NCBI RefSeq assembly: GCF_050624435.1
Contig: NC_134535.1
Span: forward strand, 76,318,494-76,382,493
Origin: Tenrec ecaudatus
Lineage: Eukaryota; Chordata; Mammalia; Afrosoricida; Tenrecidae
DNA length: 64,000 bases
Reading direction: 5' to 3'
Within the stretch, counting starts at the first letter, position 1. Every line of letters begins with the position of its first letter. Positions 23,486 through 35,590 of the stretch are shown here, piece by piece. Both the position numbers and the translations under genes were made by a program. The notes below the pieces were generated by a model. It was not told the DNA's origin and did no database searches. It was given only the letters and a program-made list of their open reading frames with translations.

Positions 23486-25309
23486 ACAGGTAAGTGCTTC
23501 AATTAACCAACTGAACTAGTATCCAGAAATCATTAAGTGTAAACAAAAGATTTTAACAATCCTAAAATATAATCAAAATGACATTTATTTCAACAAAAAT
23601 AAGGAATTTTCTAGATTTTTCATAAAATATTAATACTATTCAGGTTTATGAACCATGTCTCAATAAATGTTAAAATGATTCAAATGATACAATGTATATG
23701 ACCAAATTTAATTAAATTTTAAATCAATGAGCTCAATATTTCTGAGAAACATCTGGCATTAGAAGTCAATATCAGAGTTTGTGAGATATAGCCATATTTA
23801 TATGTAAGCGTACGCCTCGCTAACAATAATAGCAATTAAAATAGCTATAGGATAGATGGCTGTGTCTGAATAGCCTAGAGTATGCTCAAAGAAAAGGTAA
23901 ATGAAATACTGATTTTAAAATGTAAGTGGAGACAGAAACGCATCTCTAGACCTATAAAGAAATTATTTAGAAAATTACAGTTAAATCACTTAAATGCAAC
24001 TCAGATAGGTCTCTTATACTATAGTGAGTGAACTTCCTGTGAAAGAAAAAGACTGAGATAATGGGAACATTTGGATAGACACAACTGAGACTGAAAAGTT
24101 CACAAGAGATGCAGAACATAATTTCCACAGAAAAAAACATTTCTATTGTGCACTGATTCTAGAAACAGGGCTAGTGGGTAGAAGTATCAGTTGGATTAGT
24201 TTCAACTATATATAACAGGAAATGCATAAAACAGTGGTTTAATTATTTTTTCTTCACATGTAAAGGTTAGGATAAAACCATGAGGAATTTAGACTCATTG
24301 TTGGGCTGTAATCCACGAGGCCAGCAGTTTGAAGCCACCAGCCACTCCAAGGGAGAAAGGCAGGACTTTCTTCTCCTGCTGACAGTTACAGCCAGTGCTC
24401 ACACTTTCTCAGTATGCAAGCTACTTATAAAATGATCAAGTCAAAATGATCTACCAACTACAAAAATGCAAAACATAAATTTAGTTTTATTTATTTGTTA
24501 CATTTATTCATAAATGAACAGTTCTGGGACTTACTCCCAGAGGGAAAGTACCCAAACATGAGAAAATGTGCTACCTCCTTGTCTGTTCATTCACAGATCA
24601 CGATCGACGTATTGAGCATCCCTGAGTTAGTCTCAGAAACTCACAGGATCAGTTCTGTCCTGCCCTATAGGGTCTCAGTGAGTTGGCGTGTATGCAATGG
24701 CAGTGGTTTTTTTATTTTCTTCTTTCAGTTTACCATTCTGAGCATACCACTTAAAGTCGGTGAGGTACCCCAAGTTGCTAAGCTGTTGCTGGAACTCCAA
24801 CTTATATTCACTGTGCAGTAAAGAAAAAGGATTAAAAGGGCAAAAGAAAAAAGATTCCCATCCAAAACATGCACAAGCTCTTTGACTTCATTATAGAAAG
24901 AAATCACACAAGCCACTTTCCCTCACTTATCATTGGTCAAAATCTTGGTCACGTGGTGATACCAGCTGTAAAGGAAGCTGAGTAGTATTTTATTAATGCT
25001 TTGCCATCCTTAATAAAACTAGGCGCATGCTTAAGAATGAGAGGGAAAGTAAATTGCACAGGAACTAATCAGTTTGTGACACAACATTGCCCAGGATGCT
25101 TTTCAAGTATTATTCTTGAGATAGAAAGATATCTCTGCTCCCTATTCGGAGAAATTTTCTCAATAACTGTTTGCTAAGAGGAACAGTGAGGTGTGTTGTG
25201 GCATGGCTAATAGGTGTGAGAAGCTTCAATAGAGAAGTCTCGAATCATGTATGCATAAAGGCAGCAGACACAGAAAATATTGTAGAAACATTATAGTTTG
25301 TCAAAATTT
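23486..25309. other. Gene-free stretch with a split AfroSINE
   Basis: AT-rich DNA with no coding region. The only recognisable element is the AfroSINE whose halves lie at 24298-24405 and 24618-24712. Confidence 0.45.
24298..24712 (+). repeat. AfroSINE split by about 210 bp
   Basis: The left half (24298-24405) runs from GGGCTGTAATCC to GACAGTTACAGCC. The right half (24618-24712) resumes with AGTCTCAGAAACTCACAGG and ends CAATGGCAGTGG. The middle 24406-24617 is not SINE and is not recognised. Confidence 0.6.
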
Positions 25310-25784
25310 AATAGCAACCAAGCTATTCCTCAACAACGAATGAAATCAACTGTGGCTCATTCGTAGAATGAACTATTGTCCAGCAAAGTAAAAGAGCCAT
25401 CATGTCACAAAAAGACATGGAGAATCTTAAATATATATCATTAAATGAACGAAACCTGTCTGAAAGGACTACAAATTGCATGATTCACACTACATCACGT
25501 TCTCGAAAGGGCTAAACTACAGATCTAGAGGGGGGGGGGGAAGAAAGAAAGAAGGAAGGCAGGTAGAAAAGGTCAGTGGCTGTAAGGTGTTTAGGAAGAG
25601 AGGAAGAGGAAGGAATAGATGGAAGAGGTGATCTTTATGGTAACGTATCAATCATTTTGACACTATAAGGCAGAACAAATGGCATTATTTGTCAAAACTT
25701 ACAGGACTGCACAACAGAAAGAGTAAACAGCAACATAAGCTATAGACTTTAATTAATAATCTAGTATCAATACTTACTTAATCT
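25310..25784 (+). repeat. Old L1M-type 3' UTR and end
   Basis: Landmarks: GAAAAGACATGGAG-like AAAAGACATGGAGAATC, GTCTGAAAGGACTACA, a G-run at 25531-25540, then ATAGACTTTAATTAATAATC near 25742. This is the order in mammalian L1M 3' regions. Confidence 0.75.
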
Positions 25785-26285
25785 GTATGCTGAGCAAATA
25801 ATTCAAGAAGCTGGACTATATGTAAAAGAATGCAGAATAAGGATTGAAAGACTTGTCCACAACCTATGATATGCAGATGACACAACCTTTCTGGTTGAAA
25901 GTGAAGAGAACTTGACGAATTTACTGATCAAATCAAAGACTATGCATTACATTTCAATGTCAAGGAATAAAATACTCAAAAAGAGACCAGTCAAATACCT
26001 CGTGATAAATGGAGAAAAGATAGAAGTTATTAAGAATCTCATTATACCTGGATCTGCAATCAATGCTAATGGAAGAAAGAGTTGAAAAATTTATGCATCG
26101 CATTAGGCAAATCGATTGCACAAGACTTCTTTAAAAAGTTGAAAGAAAGTACGTAACTGTGAGGACTACAGTGTGTTTGATCTGCACATTGATATTTTCA
26201 GTTGTCTCATGCGTATGAGAGCTGGACAATAAATTAAGAAGACAAAAAGGAATTAATGTCCTGAAATTATGGTATTCGCAAACAC
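25785..26285 (+). repeat. RTE LINE fragment, reverse-transcriptase C-terminal part
   Basis: Encodes, with breaks, a YxYNLYAEQIIQEAGLYV-like segment, a YADDTTFLVESEENL block near 25870-25920 (the RT catalytic YADD) and the KYLVINGEKIEVIK segment. It ends near 26285, directly against the 5' region of another RTE fragment. Confidence 0.75.
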
Positions 26286-27240
26286 TATCAGTTCATTGCA
26301 TTGTAATGCCTTGAGAATTGCTATGCTGCTGGAGGTATGCCATCAATATTGCAAATACCAACAAGGTCACCCAGCTGAACAGGTTTCAAGAGCACTCTGA
26401 GACTAAGAGCAGACTAGAAGAAGGAATAAGCTGTCCACTTCCAAGGGATCAGCCACTGAAAACTTTATGAATAGCAGCTGAACGTTGCTATATATAGTCA
26501 CAGAAGATGGGCCCCTCGAGTTGGAAGGCACTATAATGCAACTGAGGAAGAGCTGCCTCCTCAAAGTAGGGTTGGCCATAATTACATGGAAAACAGATTT
26601 CATTTGCTTGTGGGGCACAACTCAAAATGAGAAGAAACAACTATAAACATCCATTAATAATTGTCATGTGGAATGTATGTATGTAGTATGAATCTAGGAA
26701 AATTGGAAGTGGTCATAAATGAAATAAGGCACACAGATATCTATATCAATAGTGAGCTGAAATAAATGAAGTATTATTTGCCATTTTGGATCAGACAGTA
26801 ACGTGATTTATTGTGCCAGGAATTATAAACTCAAGAAGAATGGCATCACATTCATTGTCAAAAAGAACATTTCAAGCTCAATATACAAGTATATTGCTGT
26901 CTGTGATGGGAAAATATCTACGCACATACAAGCAAGTCCAGCTAATACGACTATTAATCAAATCAAACACCAACCATTAAAGCCAGTGCTGAATTAAAGA
27001 ATACCGCCAACTTCTTCAGTCTGAAATTGTTCAAACATGCAATCAAGATGCATTGATAATTACTCATATTTTATTGGAATGCAAAAGTGGGAAAAATTAG
27101 AAAAGAAACGAGATCATATGATAAAATTTTGTAAAACTAATAACTTCTACCTTGGAAGTGCATTTTTCAGCAACATAACCATAACTGTACATATGGACCT
27201 CATCAGACAGAAATCAGAATGTGTTGCTCTACTAACCAAA
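26286..27240 (+). repeat. RTE LINE fragment, 5' region plus endonuclease
   Basis: Starts with the RTE 5' region (TTGCAAATACCAACAAGGTC, CACTCTGAGACTAAGAGCAG, GAGTTGGAAGGCACTATAATG), then the endonuclease start with NVEC, CTAGGAAAATTGGAAGTGG, KKNISSSIYKY, and AITIDW-like sequence near 27060. It lacks the RT. It lies 3' of the RT fragment, the reverse of the order in an intact element. Confidence 0.75.
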
Positions 27241-27530
27241 AGGTCTACAGTTTGAAAACACTGGCAACTATGTTTGAGGAAGATGAGGCTCTCTACTACT
27301 GTTAAGATTTATAGTCTTTGAACCCACAGAGGCAGTTTTACTCTGTCCTATAGGATTATGGTGTCAGCAAAGTATATTCAGTCTACCATGCAGTACCAGT
27401 TTGTTGCACTGAAATGCCCTGAATGTTGCTGTGATGATGAAGGTATGTCACCGATATTTCAAATACCAACAGGGTCACCCAGAATTGACTCAATGGCAAC
27501 GAGTTTGATTTGAGTGGTGAGAAGAGACCA
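27232..27530 (+). repeat. AfroSINE/RTE chimera
   Basis: 27232-27375 is AfroSINE body (AAAAGGTCTACAGTTTG, GATTTATAGTCTTTGAACCC, TCTGTCCTATAGG). 27389-27494 matches the RTE 5' region (GATGATGAAGGTATGTCACC, CAAATACCAACAGGGTCACCC). 27495-27525 returns to the SINE tail (ATTGACTCAATGGCAACGAG). The SINE and RTE share AGGGTCAC at the switch. Confidence 0.55.
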
Positions 27531-27644
27531 TGGGAAACTCAATATCAGCTTCTAAAAGATTTCCAGCAACTAAAACTTTCAGAAGTTAAGTTCTACTCTG
27601 CAAAATTAGAGTTACCACGAGTCACAATCAACAGTAATTCCTAA

Positions 27645-27795
27645 GCTTTGGGTTTGCAACAAATGTGGCAACCGGTGTTAATAAGAGAAGAAACTGTGTG
27701 CAATGGGCGAGGGAGGATCTGCTGGAACTCTGCATTTTTTGCACAGTTTTCTGCAAACATGAAAATAAAATATGTCGTAAAGAAAAAGAAAGTCA
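27645..27795 (+). repeat. Old L1M-type 3' end
   Basis: GTGTTAATAAGAGAAGAAAC, CTGGAACTCTGC, CACAGTTTTCTGCAAAC, then AAAATAAAAT: the ordered landmarks of an L1M 3' terminus, diverged. Confidence 0.55.
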
Positions 27796-28902
27796 GCAGA
27801 AACACCTGGTTTCCAGGTGAGGGCAGCAAGCCCAGCCCGGTGGGATCCAGCTTCATCCAGGATCAACAGAAGGAGCTGAAGGAAGAGTGAGTGTCCACAG
27901 AAAAGGCAGCAAAGGTAGGCAAATAAAGTATTTTATTCAAGTTTACTGGGAAGCAATCATCTTTAACAGAACATTAAATGTGTCAAACTATTTCTTTTCC
28001 AGTACTTGGAATACAAAATTCCCTATTGCGTCAAATATCAAAAAGTAGTTTCATAGCCTACTCAAAACCAACTGAGTGGGAAGATTAAAAAAAAAGAAAA
28101 TCTAGACCAGGTTACTCTAGAGGGCAAAAAAATATTGAATGCGAACGCTGCTAGTTCTCTTAACTATTGAGAAAGTGGCTAGCACACTCGGGAGGAAGAA
28201 TTAGGATCTTTTAAGAGTAGAATAGCTGTTCAGAACCCCAAACACTAAAATAACGTAGCTTTTTTCTTCTAATGTAGAAATATGGATGTAAACTCAGTCT
28301 CTACTCCTTAGTTTCCTCTTGGGTAAAAATTATGTCAATTCTGACTACTTTACTTTATATGGGATTTACATCCAATAAGGATGACATACGTGCACATTAA
28401 GTGCCGCACACAGCATCTAATACTGGGTGGGGGTGGTACTTAACAGAGAAGGTGAAACAGAAGTCATTTAACATCTGACTGCTCTCAATGTCTCCAAGGG
28501 CACTATTCCCACTGCCACACGTGTTTTTGCATTATTGATTCCACTGACAACTCATTAGCAAATTTTGAAACTGGGTCACCAAGGACTTTCTTATTCTTCA
28601 TTCAGATGTTCCCTGTGCACAGATAGCAAGCTAAACATATAAAAGAAATGCTGCTATTAAAGAATTTGCAGGTTAACCTGCCACCCTGCCCAGAAAGACC
28701 AGATTTACCCCTCCATCAAATCAGGGAGAAGAATTTCTTTTTTCTCTACCCTACTCTTTTCTTCTTTTTTAACTAATAGAATACTAGGAAATATAGAATA
28801 AGGTTCCATTTTTACTTAGCAAAGGAGGAGTGGGGAATGGATGCATATTTGTCAAGAGCAATGAGAATGTAGGTGAATACCATTTTGTAAAACTAGCATG
28901 TG

Positions 28903-28935
<33 letters not shown>

Positions 28936-29085
28936 AAGGGCAGAGGTAAGCCTGAAGTTGGAAGCAAGTGGAACATGAGGTGGAAATACAAGTACACACA
29001 AACCTCCTTATCAGCATCATGTTCTTCAAGTTGTGGTACCCTCATGGACCTCTGATGAAGCACTATCAGAAAAGTAAGTATGCAA
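27796..29085 (+). other. Upstream flank of OR6C, with a paralogous block
   Basis: Mostly unassigned. From about 28640 (TTAAAGAATTTGCAGGTTAACC) it aligns loosely with 48540 (ATAGAATTTGCAGGGCAACC) and 63235, DNA upstream of the next units. A (TG)n microsatellite lies at 28905-28933. Confidence 0.45.
29074..29079 (+). promoter_or_regulatory. Candidate splice donor of OR6C 5' noncoding exon
   Basis: CAGAAAA followed by GTAAGT, a full-consensus donor. The same position in the two other units reads AAAG/GTGAGC (48930) and AAAT/GTGGGT (63608). It lies 3.45 kb before the acceptor of the receptor at 32557, a usual size for an OR 5' intron. Confidence 0.45.
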
Positions 29086-30727
29086 TTGATGCGACATATT
29101 TTCCATGTTCTCTAAATATAGACAGAGAAGAGAATAAGTGTAGTCTGTTGTGAAATTTGGTTTCTAATTGATGGCAATTAATAATGCAGAAAGGGAACCA
29201 AAAGTTATTTCAGATATGCTATTATAACAAATGAACTTGAAATTCAAAGTTTCCTCTCATGATTGTTATATCCTTTCAAAGGTACTAATAGTAAATATTA
29301 GTTGAAGAAACTGTTGCTACTTAAAAGACAAAAAAAAATGACAGTCGAAAAGACACCTTCTCCCATTAATATCCTGTAGTATCGTAAGGATTAGAAATTA
29401 CAGGTGATTTGGTCTTATTACGTATCTGTTATTTGAATCATTCCACCGCTTTTTAGAAGACAGAATAGAAGGAAACCTTCAGACACTATTTCAACCTGAA
29501 CTCTCTCTGTCCATGGGACACCTCTGTTCCAAATGAAGATTGATTGAGGTTTGATCCAAATATAAGCATGGGCAATGCATCTGAAATGCACACACACAAA
29601 AAATACAAAATAGGAAGTCTATTCAGATGGAAAATTGAACCTCAATCACTCAAAGTGACAATAACAGTTGATAGTTTTAAACAGACTGAATTGTCGAGGA
29701 CTTTCTGTTTACTTAGGCAGGAGAAAAGTGGATAACAATTTTATAAAATTATTAAAATGAATTCCACCTGAAGAGTCAATACATAAATAATTCTCAGGAT
29801 CCCAGGGAAATTTTTCTAACTCAATATAAAATGGTATAGTTTCTGGTAGAAGAAGTAAAAAGTCATCTTATATCCAAAGGACCTGAATCCACAAGCTTAG
29901 CTAAATTATTAATAGCAGTGTTAATAGAATAAGCTTTAGGAATTAACATACAATTCTCTTAAACGTTACCACATTACTATATCGGGCATTTAATATATTA
30001 AATCAATGAAGATTCAACTACTATTCTAAATGGGTTAAAATGTTTTCTCTCACAATAAAGGAATAAGAGTTATGATAAGGAGAAGCAGATACTTTTTGAG
30101 CCTAGGAACTTCCCAGGAGGGGGAGGCTGGTGAGAGGACACCAAAGGCCAGAACAAAGATGCTCCAGAAGATGCTCTCAAATGGCAAGAAGCCAGACAGG
30201 AGCAATCAGGGAGGGACAGAAGGAATAACTATGGAGGTAGCGAAGGAAGAAGGGAGGAAAACAGGATGGAGGGAGGAAAGAAGGAAGGTAGGATTTTCCA
30301 GATGAAAATGAGCCTGAACGATTACTCAGTTTGGCTTCTCAGTCTTCTCCTGACAATACTTGGCGAGCTGCCACACCTCCAGTATACCATTTCTCCCACG
30401 AGGTAAGACATGTTTTCTGGGCTACACCCATGTCTATGAACCATGAGCAATGCACCTTGCCAATCCAGACAGAAAAGAGTCTAGAGAAACTTAGTGGCGA
30501 TAGTAAATATGGCCAGTTGCCAGTAAAACTGGGAGTTACTATCAAGGAAAACCGCATGGGGTGCTTATTGTCCAAGTCCAAAGTTGACGTTTCCTCTTTC
30601 TTCTTGCTCTATCACAGAGCATGCACTAAAATGACACCGTATCACCATTGAGAGTGTTGCTTCTTCACGCATGGACCGCCAGCCCCTGATATTATGCTCT
30701 GGATGTAAAAAACAAAGACAAAAGTCC
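29086..30727. other. Presumed 5' intron of OR6C, no gene seen
   Basis: AT-rich, with a purine-rich patch at 30110-30300. The ORF at 30331-30651 (106 codons) has no motif. A segment at 29388-29440 resembles 31220-31270. Confidence 0.35.
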
Positions 30728-30912
30728 ACTGCCCTTGATTCAATTCCAACTCATACCCTATAGAACAGAATAGAAGTGCTCCCTAAGGTTTTTGAGACTA
30801 TAGATCTTGATAGGGATAGTCTCATCTTTCTCCCAAGGGCCAGGTGGTGGATTTGAACCACTCACCTTCAAGCTAGCAGCACATGTTATCCATTATGCCA
30901 TTAGGGCTCCTA
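30728..30912 (-). repeat. AfroSINE
   Basis: Minus-strand copy: TTCAATTCCAACTCATACCC, CTATAGAACAGAATAG, TCATCTTTCTCCCAAGG, TTGAACCACTCACC, ATGCCATTAGGGCTCC. Confidence 0.85.
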
Positions 30913-32007
30913 TCTATAAATAATAGCTGCCCATCAAGTATTTGCCTGAATGAATGAATTTTTATTATTTACATGAGCAATAAGAAGTAAAATAACCTAA
31001 ATTCTGCTTGGTTTTCAATTTGGAGCACATATATTGGATACAATGAGATGGCTAAGGCTTTCTACAAATCTGATATGCCCCAAATACTCACTTAACAATC
31101 AGTCCCAGCTAAAAAACCACAATGACATATTACCAGTCAATGTGTTAAATTATTCTTAACTAATGGCAACCCCAGTGAAAATGTTTTTACCAGATCTTCT
31201 TTTACAGGGCAGTTACTTGGGATTAGAAAGTACAGGTTGTTTGGTCGTATTATCTATCTTTAATTTAAATTTGTTCACAATGTGAATCTCAATGAAGGCA
31301 AGTTTTTATACCAAGGAAAGGGAATCTTTCTGAGCGCTCTACTTCCCCATCCAGTGATATTTTTGAGAAAATGTCAAATAGTAGCTGCAAAGAGGCATGG
31401 AATTGGTGGGAGACAATGACAATGTCAATGTCAAAGGAGAAAGTGGATTTTTTCAATATTAGTTTACAAAACCTAGGTCACAGGAACAGTGTGTTCCTGG
31501 ATGTTGCTTTAACAGTTGCTTATATCAAGAACATAGGGAGTGTAAGCAGCAAGGCTAGAGGGCTTGCTGGTAAACTAAGTGGGAAAAGGTAATTTGAGGA
31601 AATAAGCATCAGCCTGTGTGGAAAAGGGAGGTAACTAAGACATGCCTAAAAGATCTGAAAACAGCGTACTGCTGAGCAGAGTGCTCAAGTCAGGCTGACA
31701 GATCCTTACTTCTGACCCAAACATAATGACAATGCTACTTGGATTTACTCTCAAGCCTAGTAAAAATTTCAAGGCACTACTTCACAAAACCCTCTGTTTA
31801 AACAGATCATATCATTGGCTTAGAACTATTTTCCTATACTTAAACATAGAAAATGCAAAATTAAGCTATACCTTTGCCTTTTCAATTTCTCCTCTTCTTA
31901 TTTGGAGATCATTTTAAGTGCAAGGAGGTAAACCCCCCTTTTAAATGAATGCACTGTTGCTGGATCATAATAACAACAAATATCAGAACCTGCTTGGCTT
32001 TGAAAAA
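30913..32007. other. Gene-free stretch upstream of OR6C
   Basis: No coding region and no named repeat. An ORF at 31371-31592 (73 codons) shows nothing recognisable. Confidence 0.35.
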
Positions 32008-32205
32008 AAAACAACCCCAGAGGCAAAAATGGTATAAACATTGGACTGCTAACGCAAAGTCAGCAGTTCTAACTCACCAGGTGCTTTCTGATACCATAAA
32101 GATTTATAGCTACAGACGCCCCAAAGGACAATTCTACTCTGTCCTATAGGGTGACTGTGAGTTAGAAATGACTCAAAGGCAGTGAATTTGGCTTTTAGTT
32201 TGCTT
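32008..32205 (+). repeat. AfroSINE close to OR6C
   Basis: Complete-looking: CCCCAGAGGC head, GGACTGCTAACGCAAAGTCAG, GATTTATAGCTACAGACGCCC, TCTGTCCTATAGGGTGACTG, TCAAAGGCAGTGAATTTGGC. It lies about 320 bp before the receptor's splice acceptor, inside the presumed 5' intron. Confidence 0.85.
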
Positions 32206-32505
32206 GTTTTTGAGCATGGACCTAATAACTGGTAAGCAGCAAATAAATATTATTATTTTATCAGAATAAGTACAAATTAAAAGCTGCACCACAAGGCAAT
32301 ATTGTTGAAAATACAAAATGTCTAATTCATATTTTGTTTGAGGTTTTAAAAACATCTTTATAAATAAAATTTCTAATCATAGGAACCTCGTATTCAGAGG
32401 ACAAAGGAGCTGCTACATTAATAAACTGATTATCAAATAAAATAAGAAAATGCACACGAGCTGGCTTTTTTGTGTCTTTCACACAGGTTCCATGTTAGCT
32501 CCTTA

Positions 32506-32523
32506 TAACGCTTCTCTCTTCAG
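32506..32523 (+). promoter_or_regulatory. Splice acceptor before OR6C coding exon
   Basis: CGCTTCTCTCTTCAG, a strong polypyrimidine-AG, lies 33 bases before the ATG at 32557 and matches the acceptor of the pseudogene at 336-337. Confidence 0.65.
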
Positions 32524-32556
32524 GGCCAGTTGCTCATGACTTGGCAACAGATAGTG

Positions 32557-33495
32557 ATGAGAAACCACACAGCGATAACAACATTCATACTTCTGGGATT
32601 GACAGATGACCCAAAGCTACAAGTTCTGCTTTTTGTCTTTTTGTTTCTTACCTATATACTGAGCATTATTGGGAACCTGACAATTATCAGCCTCACACTT
32701 TTGGATTCCCATCTTAAAACACCAATGTATTTTTTCCTCCGAAATTTCTCTTTCTTAGAAGTCTCATTCACCACCGTCTGTATTCCCAGATTCTTGTACA
32801 CTATGACAACTGGAGATAACACTGTTACCTACAATGCTTGTGCCACCCAATTGTTTTTTGTCGTCTTCTTTGGAGCAACAGAATTTTTTCTGTTGGCTGC
32901 CATGTCCTACGACCGCTATGTGGCCATCTGTAAACCCCTGCACTACACGACCATCATGAACAACAGTGTCTGCAATACACTTGTTCTCGCCTGCTGGCTC
33001 GCTGGTCTGTTGATCATCATACCACCTCTTGGCATAGGTCTCCAGCTGGAATTCTGCGACTCAAATGTGATCGATCATTTTGGCTGTGATGCATCTCCTA
33101 TTCTGCAGATAACCTGCTCAGACACGGTATTCATAGAGAAAATTATTTTGAGTTTTGCGGTGTTGACACTCATCATTACCCTCATATGTGTCGTTCTCTC
33201 GTACACCTACATTATTAAGACCATTCTAAAATTCCCTTCTGCCCAGCAAAGGAAAAAGGCCTTTTCGACCTGCTCTTCCCACATGATTGTGGTTTCCATC
33301 ACCTATGGCAGCTGCATCTTCATCTACATCAAACCCTCAGCCAAGGAAGGCGTGGCCATCAATAAGGTGGTGTCTGTCCTGACTACTTCCGTTGCCCCTT
33401 TGCTAAATCCATTCATTTATACTCTTCGAAACAAGCAAGTGAAACAAGCCTTCAAAGACACCTTAAAAAGAATTGTGGTTCTCACAAAGCAGTAA
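32557..33495 (+). CDS. Olfactory receptor, family 6 subfamily C, intact
   Basis: An odorant-binding seven-helix receptor of the plasma membrane of olfactory sensory cilia, signalling through Golf and adenylyl cyclase (known for the family). The protein is 312 aa. Visible features: N-glycosylation sequon NHT at 3-5; GN in TM1 (39-40); [11 protein letters not shown] at 53-63; C95 at the TM3 start; [15 protein letters not shown] at 116-130 (DRY at 119-121); second-loop cysteines 167, 177, 187; SYTYII in TM5; KAFSTCSSH at 234-242 in TM6; [12 protein letters not shown] at 281-292 in TM7. I chose the ATG at 32557 because MRNHT is the start shared with its paralogs. The open frame continues upstream to a TTG at 32530 and an in-frame ATG at 32536, less likely. 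No truncation. Regulation is presumably by an upstream 5' exon near 29 kb. Confidence 0.95.
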   Translation: MRNHTAITTFILLGLTDDPKLQVLLFVFLFLTYILSIIGNLTIISLTLLDSHLKTPMYFFLRNFSFLEVSFTTVCIPRFLYTMTTGDNTVTYNACATQLFFVVFFGATEFFLLAAMSYDRYVAICKPLHYTTIMNNSVCNTLVLACWLAGLLIIIPPLGIGLQLEFCDSNVIDHFGCDASPILQITCSDTVFIEKIILSFAVLTLIITLICVVLSYTYIIKTILKFPSAQQRKKAFSTCSSHMIVVSITYGSCIFIYIKPSAKEGVAINKVVSVLTTSVAPLLNPFIYTLRNKQVKQAFKDTLKRIVVLTKQ

Positions 33496-34024
33496 GAGAC
33501 TGCTGATGTTTTGAGACTAAATTAAGTAAATCTGAATAATTCAGGATTATCTTTCATGAATTTGCCAAACATAAACTTTCTTTCTGTTCTGTAGATTCAT
33601 CAAGCTAAACTTTCTCCTCAACATTTTCCTCTTATAATAATAAAAAAAAATTAAGATGCCTATCTCCCTGTTTACTAAGCCCATTTTAGCTGTAATGGTT
33701 TCTTTAATTACTGAATGCATCTGAAGCTGGGGGTCCCCAAATGTGCAATGGCCTAAAAGGAACAGGCATATAAGCAAATAAAATGTAAGTAAAGTTTTAT
33801 CTCCAGCTAAGTGACCTACTCATGTTGTGGATTCAAAAAGCCTTTTTCTCCTATGGGAATATTTTAATATCTAAACCTTATCATTCAAGACTAAGTAAAT
33901 TTTTTTTCCACTGAAGTAAGGGATCTAAAACAAAATTGACACTCCTTTTCACCTTCTTATTTGCAATGTCCAATTTTCAAGACGGAAAAAAAATCACAAA
34001 ACCAGTGAGTAAAACAAAAATTAC
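33496..34024. other. 3' flank of OR6C
   Basis: No coding region. AATAAA-like signals occur near 33640 (within AATAATAAAAAA) and at about 33776 (GCAAATAAAATG); either could end the transcript. Confidence 0.4.
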
Positions 34025-34104
34025 TATTGAATTGCTTCTGACTCCTGGCGAGTCCATGTGTATCAGAGTACAGCAGTGCCCCGGGGATTTTTCTCTTTTT
34101 TGTT

Positions 34105-34225
34105 TTTAATGATTTTATGGGGAGCTCTTACAGATGTTACAACAATCCATAATTAGAGCAAGCATCATTGTACAATTGCTGCCACCATAATTTTCAAAAC
34201 ATTTGCTTTCTTCTTGAACTCTATG
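34105..34225 (-). repeat. L1 3' end fragment
   Basis: TGATTTTATGGGGAGCTC, ACAATCCATAATTAGAG, TTTTCAAAACATTTGC: a short minus-strand L1 3' terminus directly against a second one. Confidence 0.65.
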
Positions 34226-34234
34226 TTTCGTTTT

Positions 34235-35590
34235 GGCTTATTTATTTAAATCATTTTTTGGGGGGCTCGTACAACTCATCACAATCCATTTATGCATCCA
34301 TTGTGTCGAGCACATTTGTACATTTCTTGCCTCATCATTCTCAAAACATTTGCTTTCCACTTGGGCCCTTGGAATTGGCTCCTCATTTCCCCCCTCCCTC
34401 CTCACTCCCCGCTCCTTCGTGAACCCTTGATAATTTATAAGTTATTACTATTTTATCATATCTTACACTGCCCGACATCTCCCTTCACCCACTTTACTGT
34501 TGTCCATCCCCCAGGGAGGGGGAGAGGGTTATATGTAGATCCTTGTAATCCCTTCCCTCTTTCTACCCCACCTTCCCTCCACCCTCCCAGTATTACCACT
34601 CTCACCACTTGTCCTGAAGGAATCGTCTGTCCTGGATTCCCTGTGTTTCCAGTTCCTATCTGCACCACTGTACAGCCTCTGGTCTAACCAAGTTTGTAAG
34701 GTAGAACTGGGCTCATGATAGTTGGGGGTGGGGTGGGGGGGGAGGAAGCATTTAAGAACTAGAGGAAAGTTCTGTGTTTCATTGACGCTACACTGCACCC
34801 TGAGTGACTCGTCTCCTCCCCGCTACCCCTCTGGAAAGGGATGTCCAGTTGCCTACAGATGGGCCTTGGGTCCCCAGCCTGTACTCCTCCTCATTCAGAA
34901 TGATATGATTTTCTGTTCTTTGGAGCTTGGTACCTAGTCCCTTCAACCCCTCGTGATCATACATGCTGGTGTGCTTTTTCCATGTGGGCATTGTTGCTTC
35001 TGGGTTAGATGACCGCTTGTTTACCTTCCAGTCTTTATGACCCCAGATATTATATCTCTTGATGGCTGGGCACCATCAGCCTTTTTCACTACACTTGCTA
35101 TGTACACATTTGTCTTTAGCATTTGTATGGGGAAGGTGAGCTCACAATGATGATTTTGGTTCTTTGTTGTCTGCTGCCTGATACCTTCAACACCTTGTGA
35201 TTACCCAGGCTGGTGTGCTTCTTCCATGTGGGCTTTGTTGCGTCTCAGCTAGATGGCCACTTGTTTATCTCAAGCCTTTAAGATCCCAGGCACTACATCT
35301 TTTGATAGTCGGGCACCATCAGCTCTCTTCACCACATTTGCCCATGCACACATTTGTCTTCAGCGATCGTGTTGGGAAGGTGGGTACCATGGAATGTCCA
35401 TTTAGTTGAGCAAAGTGTTCTTGTATTGAGGGAGTACTTGAGTGGAGACCCAATGTCCATCTGCTACCTTGCTACTAAACCTATAAATATATGCACATAG
35501 ATCTATTTCCCCATCATCATATATAAATGTATTTACATATGTACATGCCTGTATTTAGGCCTCTATGTCAATGACTGCTTTTTCAGGTGT
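34235..35590 (-). repeat. Afrotherian L1 3' UTR with internal tandem duplication
   Basis: Minus-strand copy: ATCACAATCCATTTATGC end, pyrimidine tract, and then two successive copies of the module containing GGTGTGCTT...CCATGTGGGC and the GCACCATCAGC block (about 34905-35100 and 35175-35375). The same doubling occurs at 38830-39300. Confidence 0.8.

Noticed and set aside
30331-30651. 106-codon ORF on the + strand
   Set aside because: No domain, no similarity I recognise, no paralog in the other OR units, and it lies in what is probably an intron.
32530-32556. N-terminal extension of the OR6C at 32557
   Set aside because: Begins at a TTG; OR6C proteins begin at the MRNHT-type methionine and the acceptor is just upstream.
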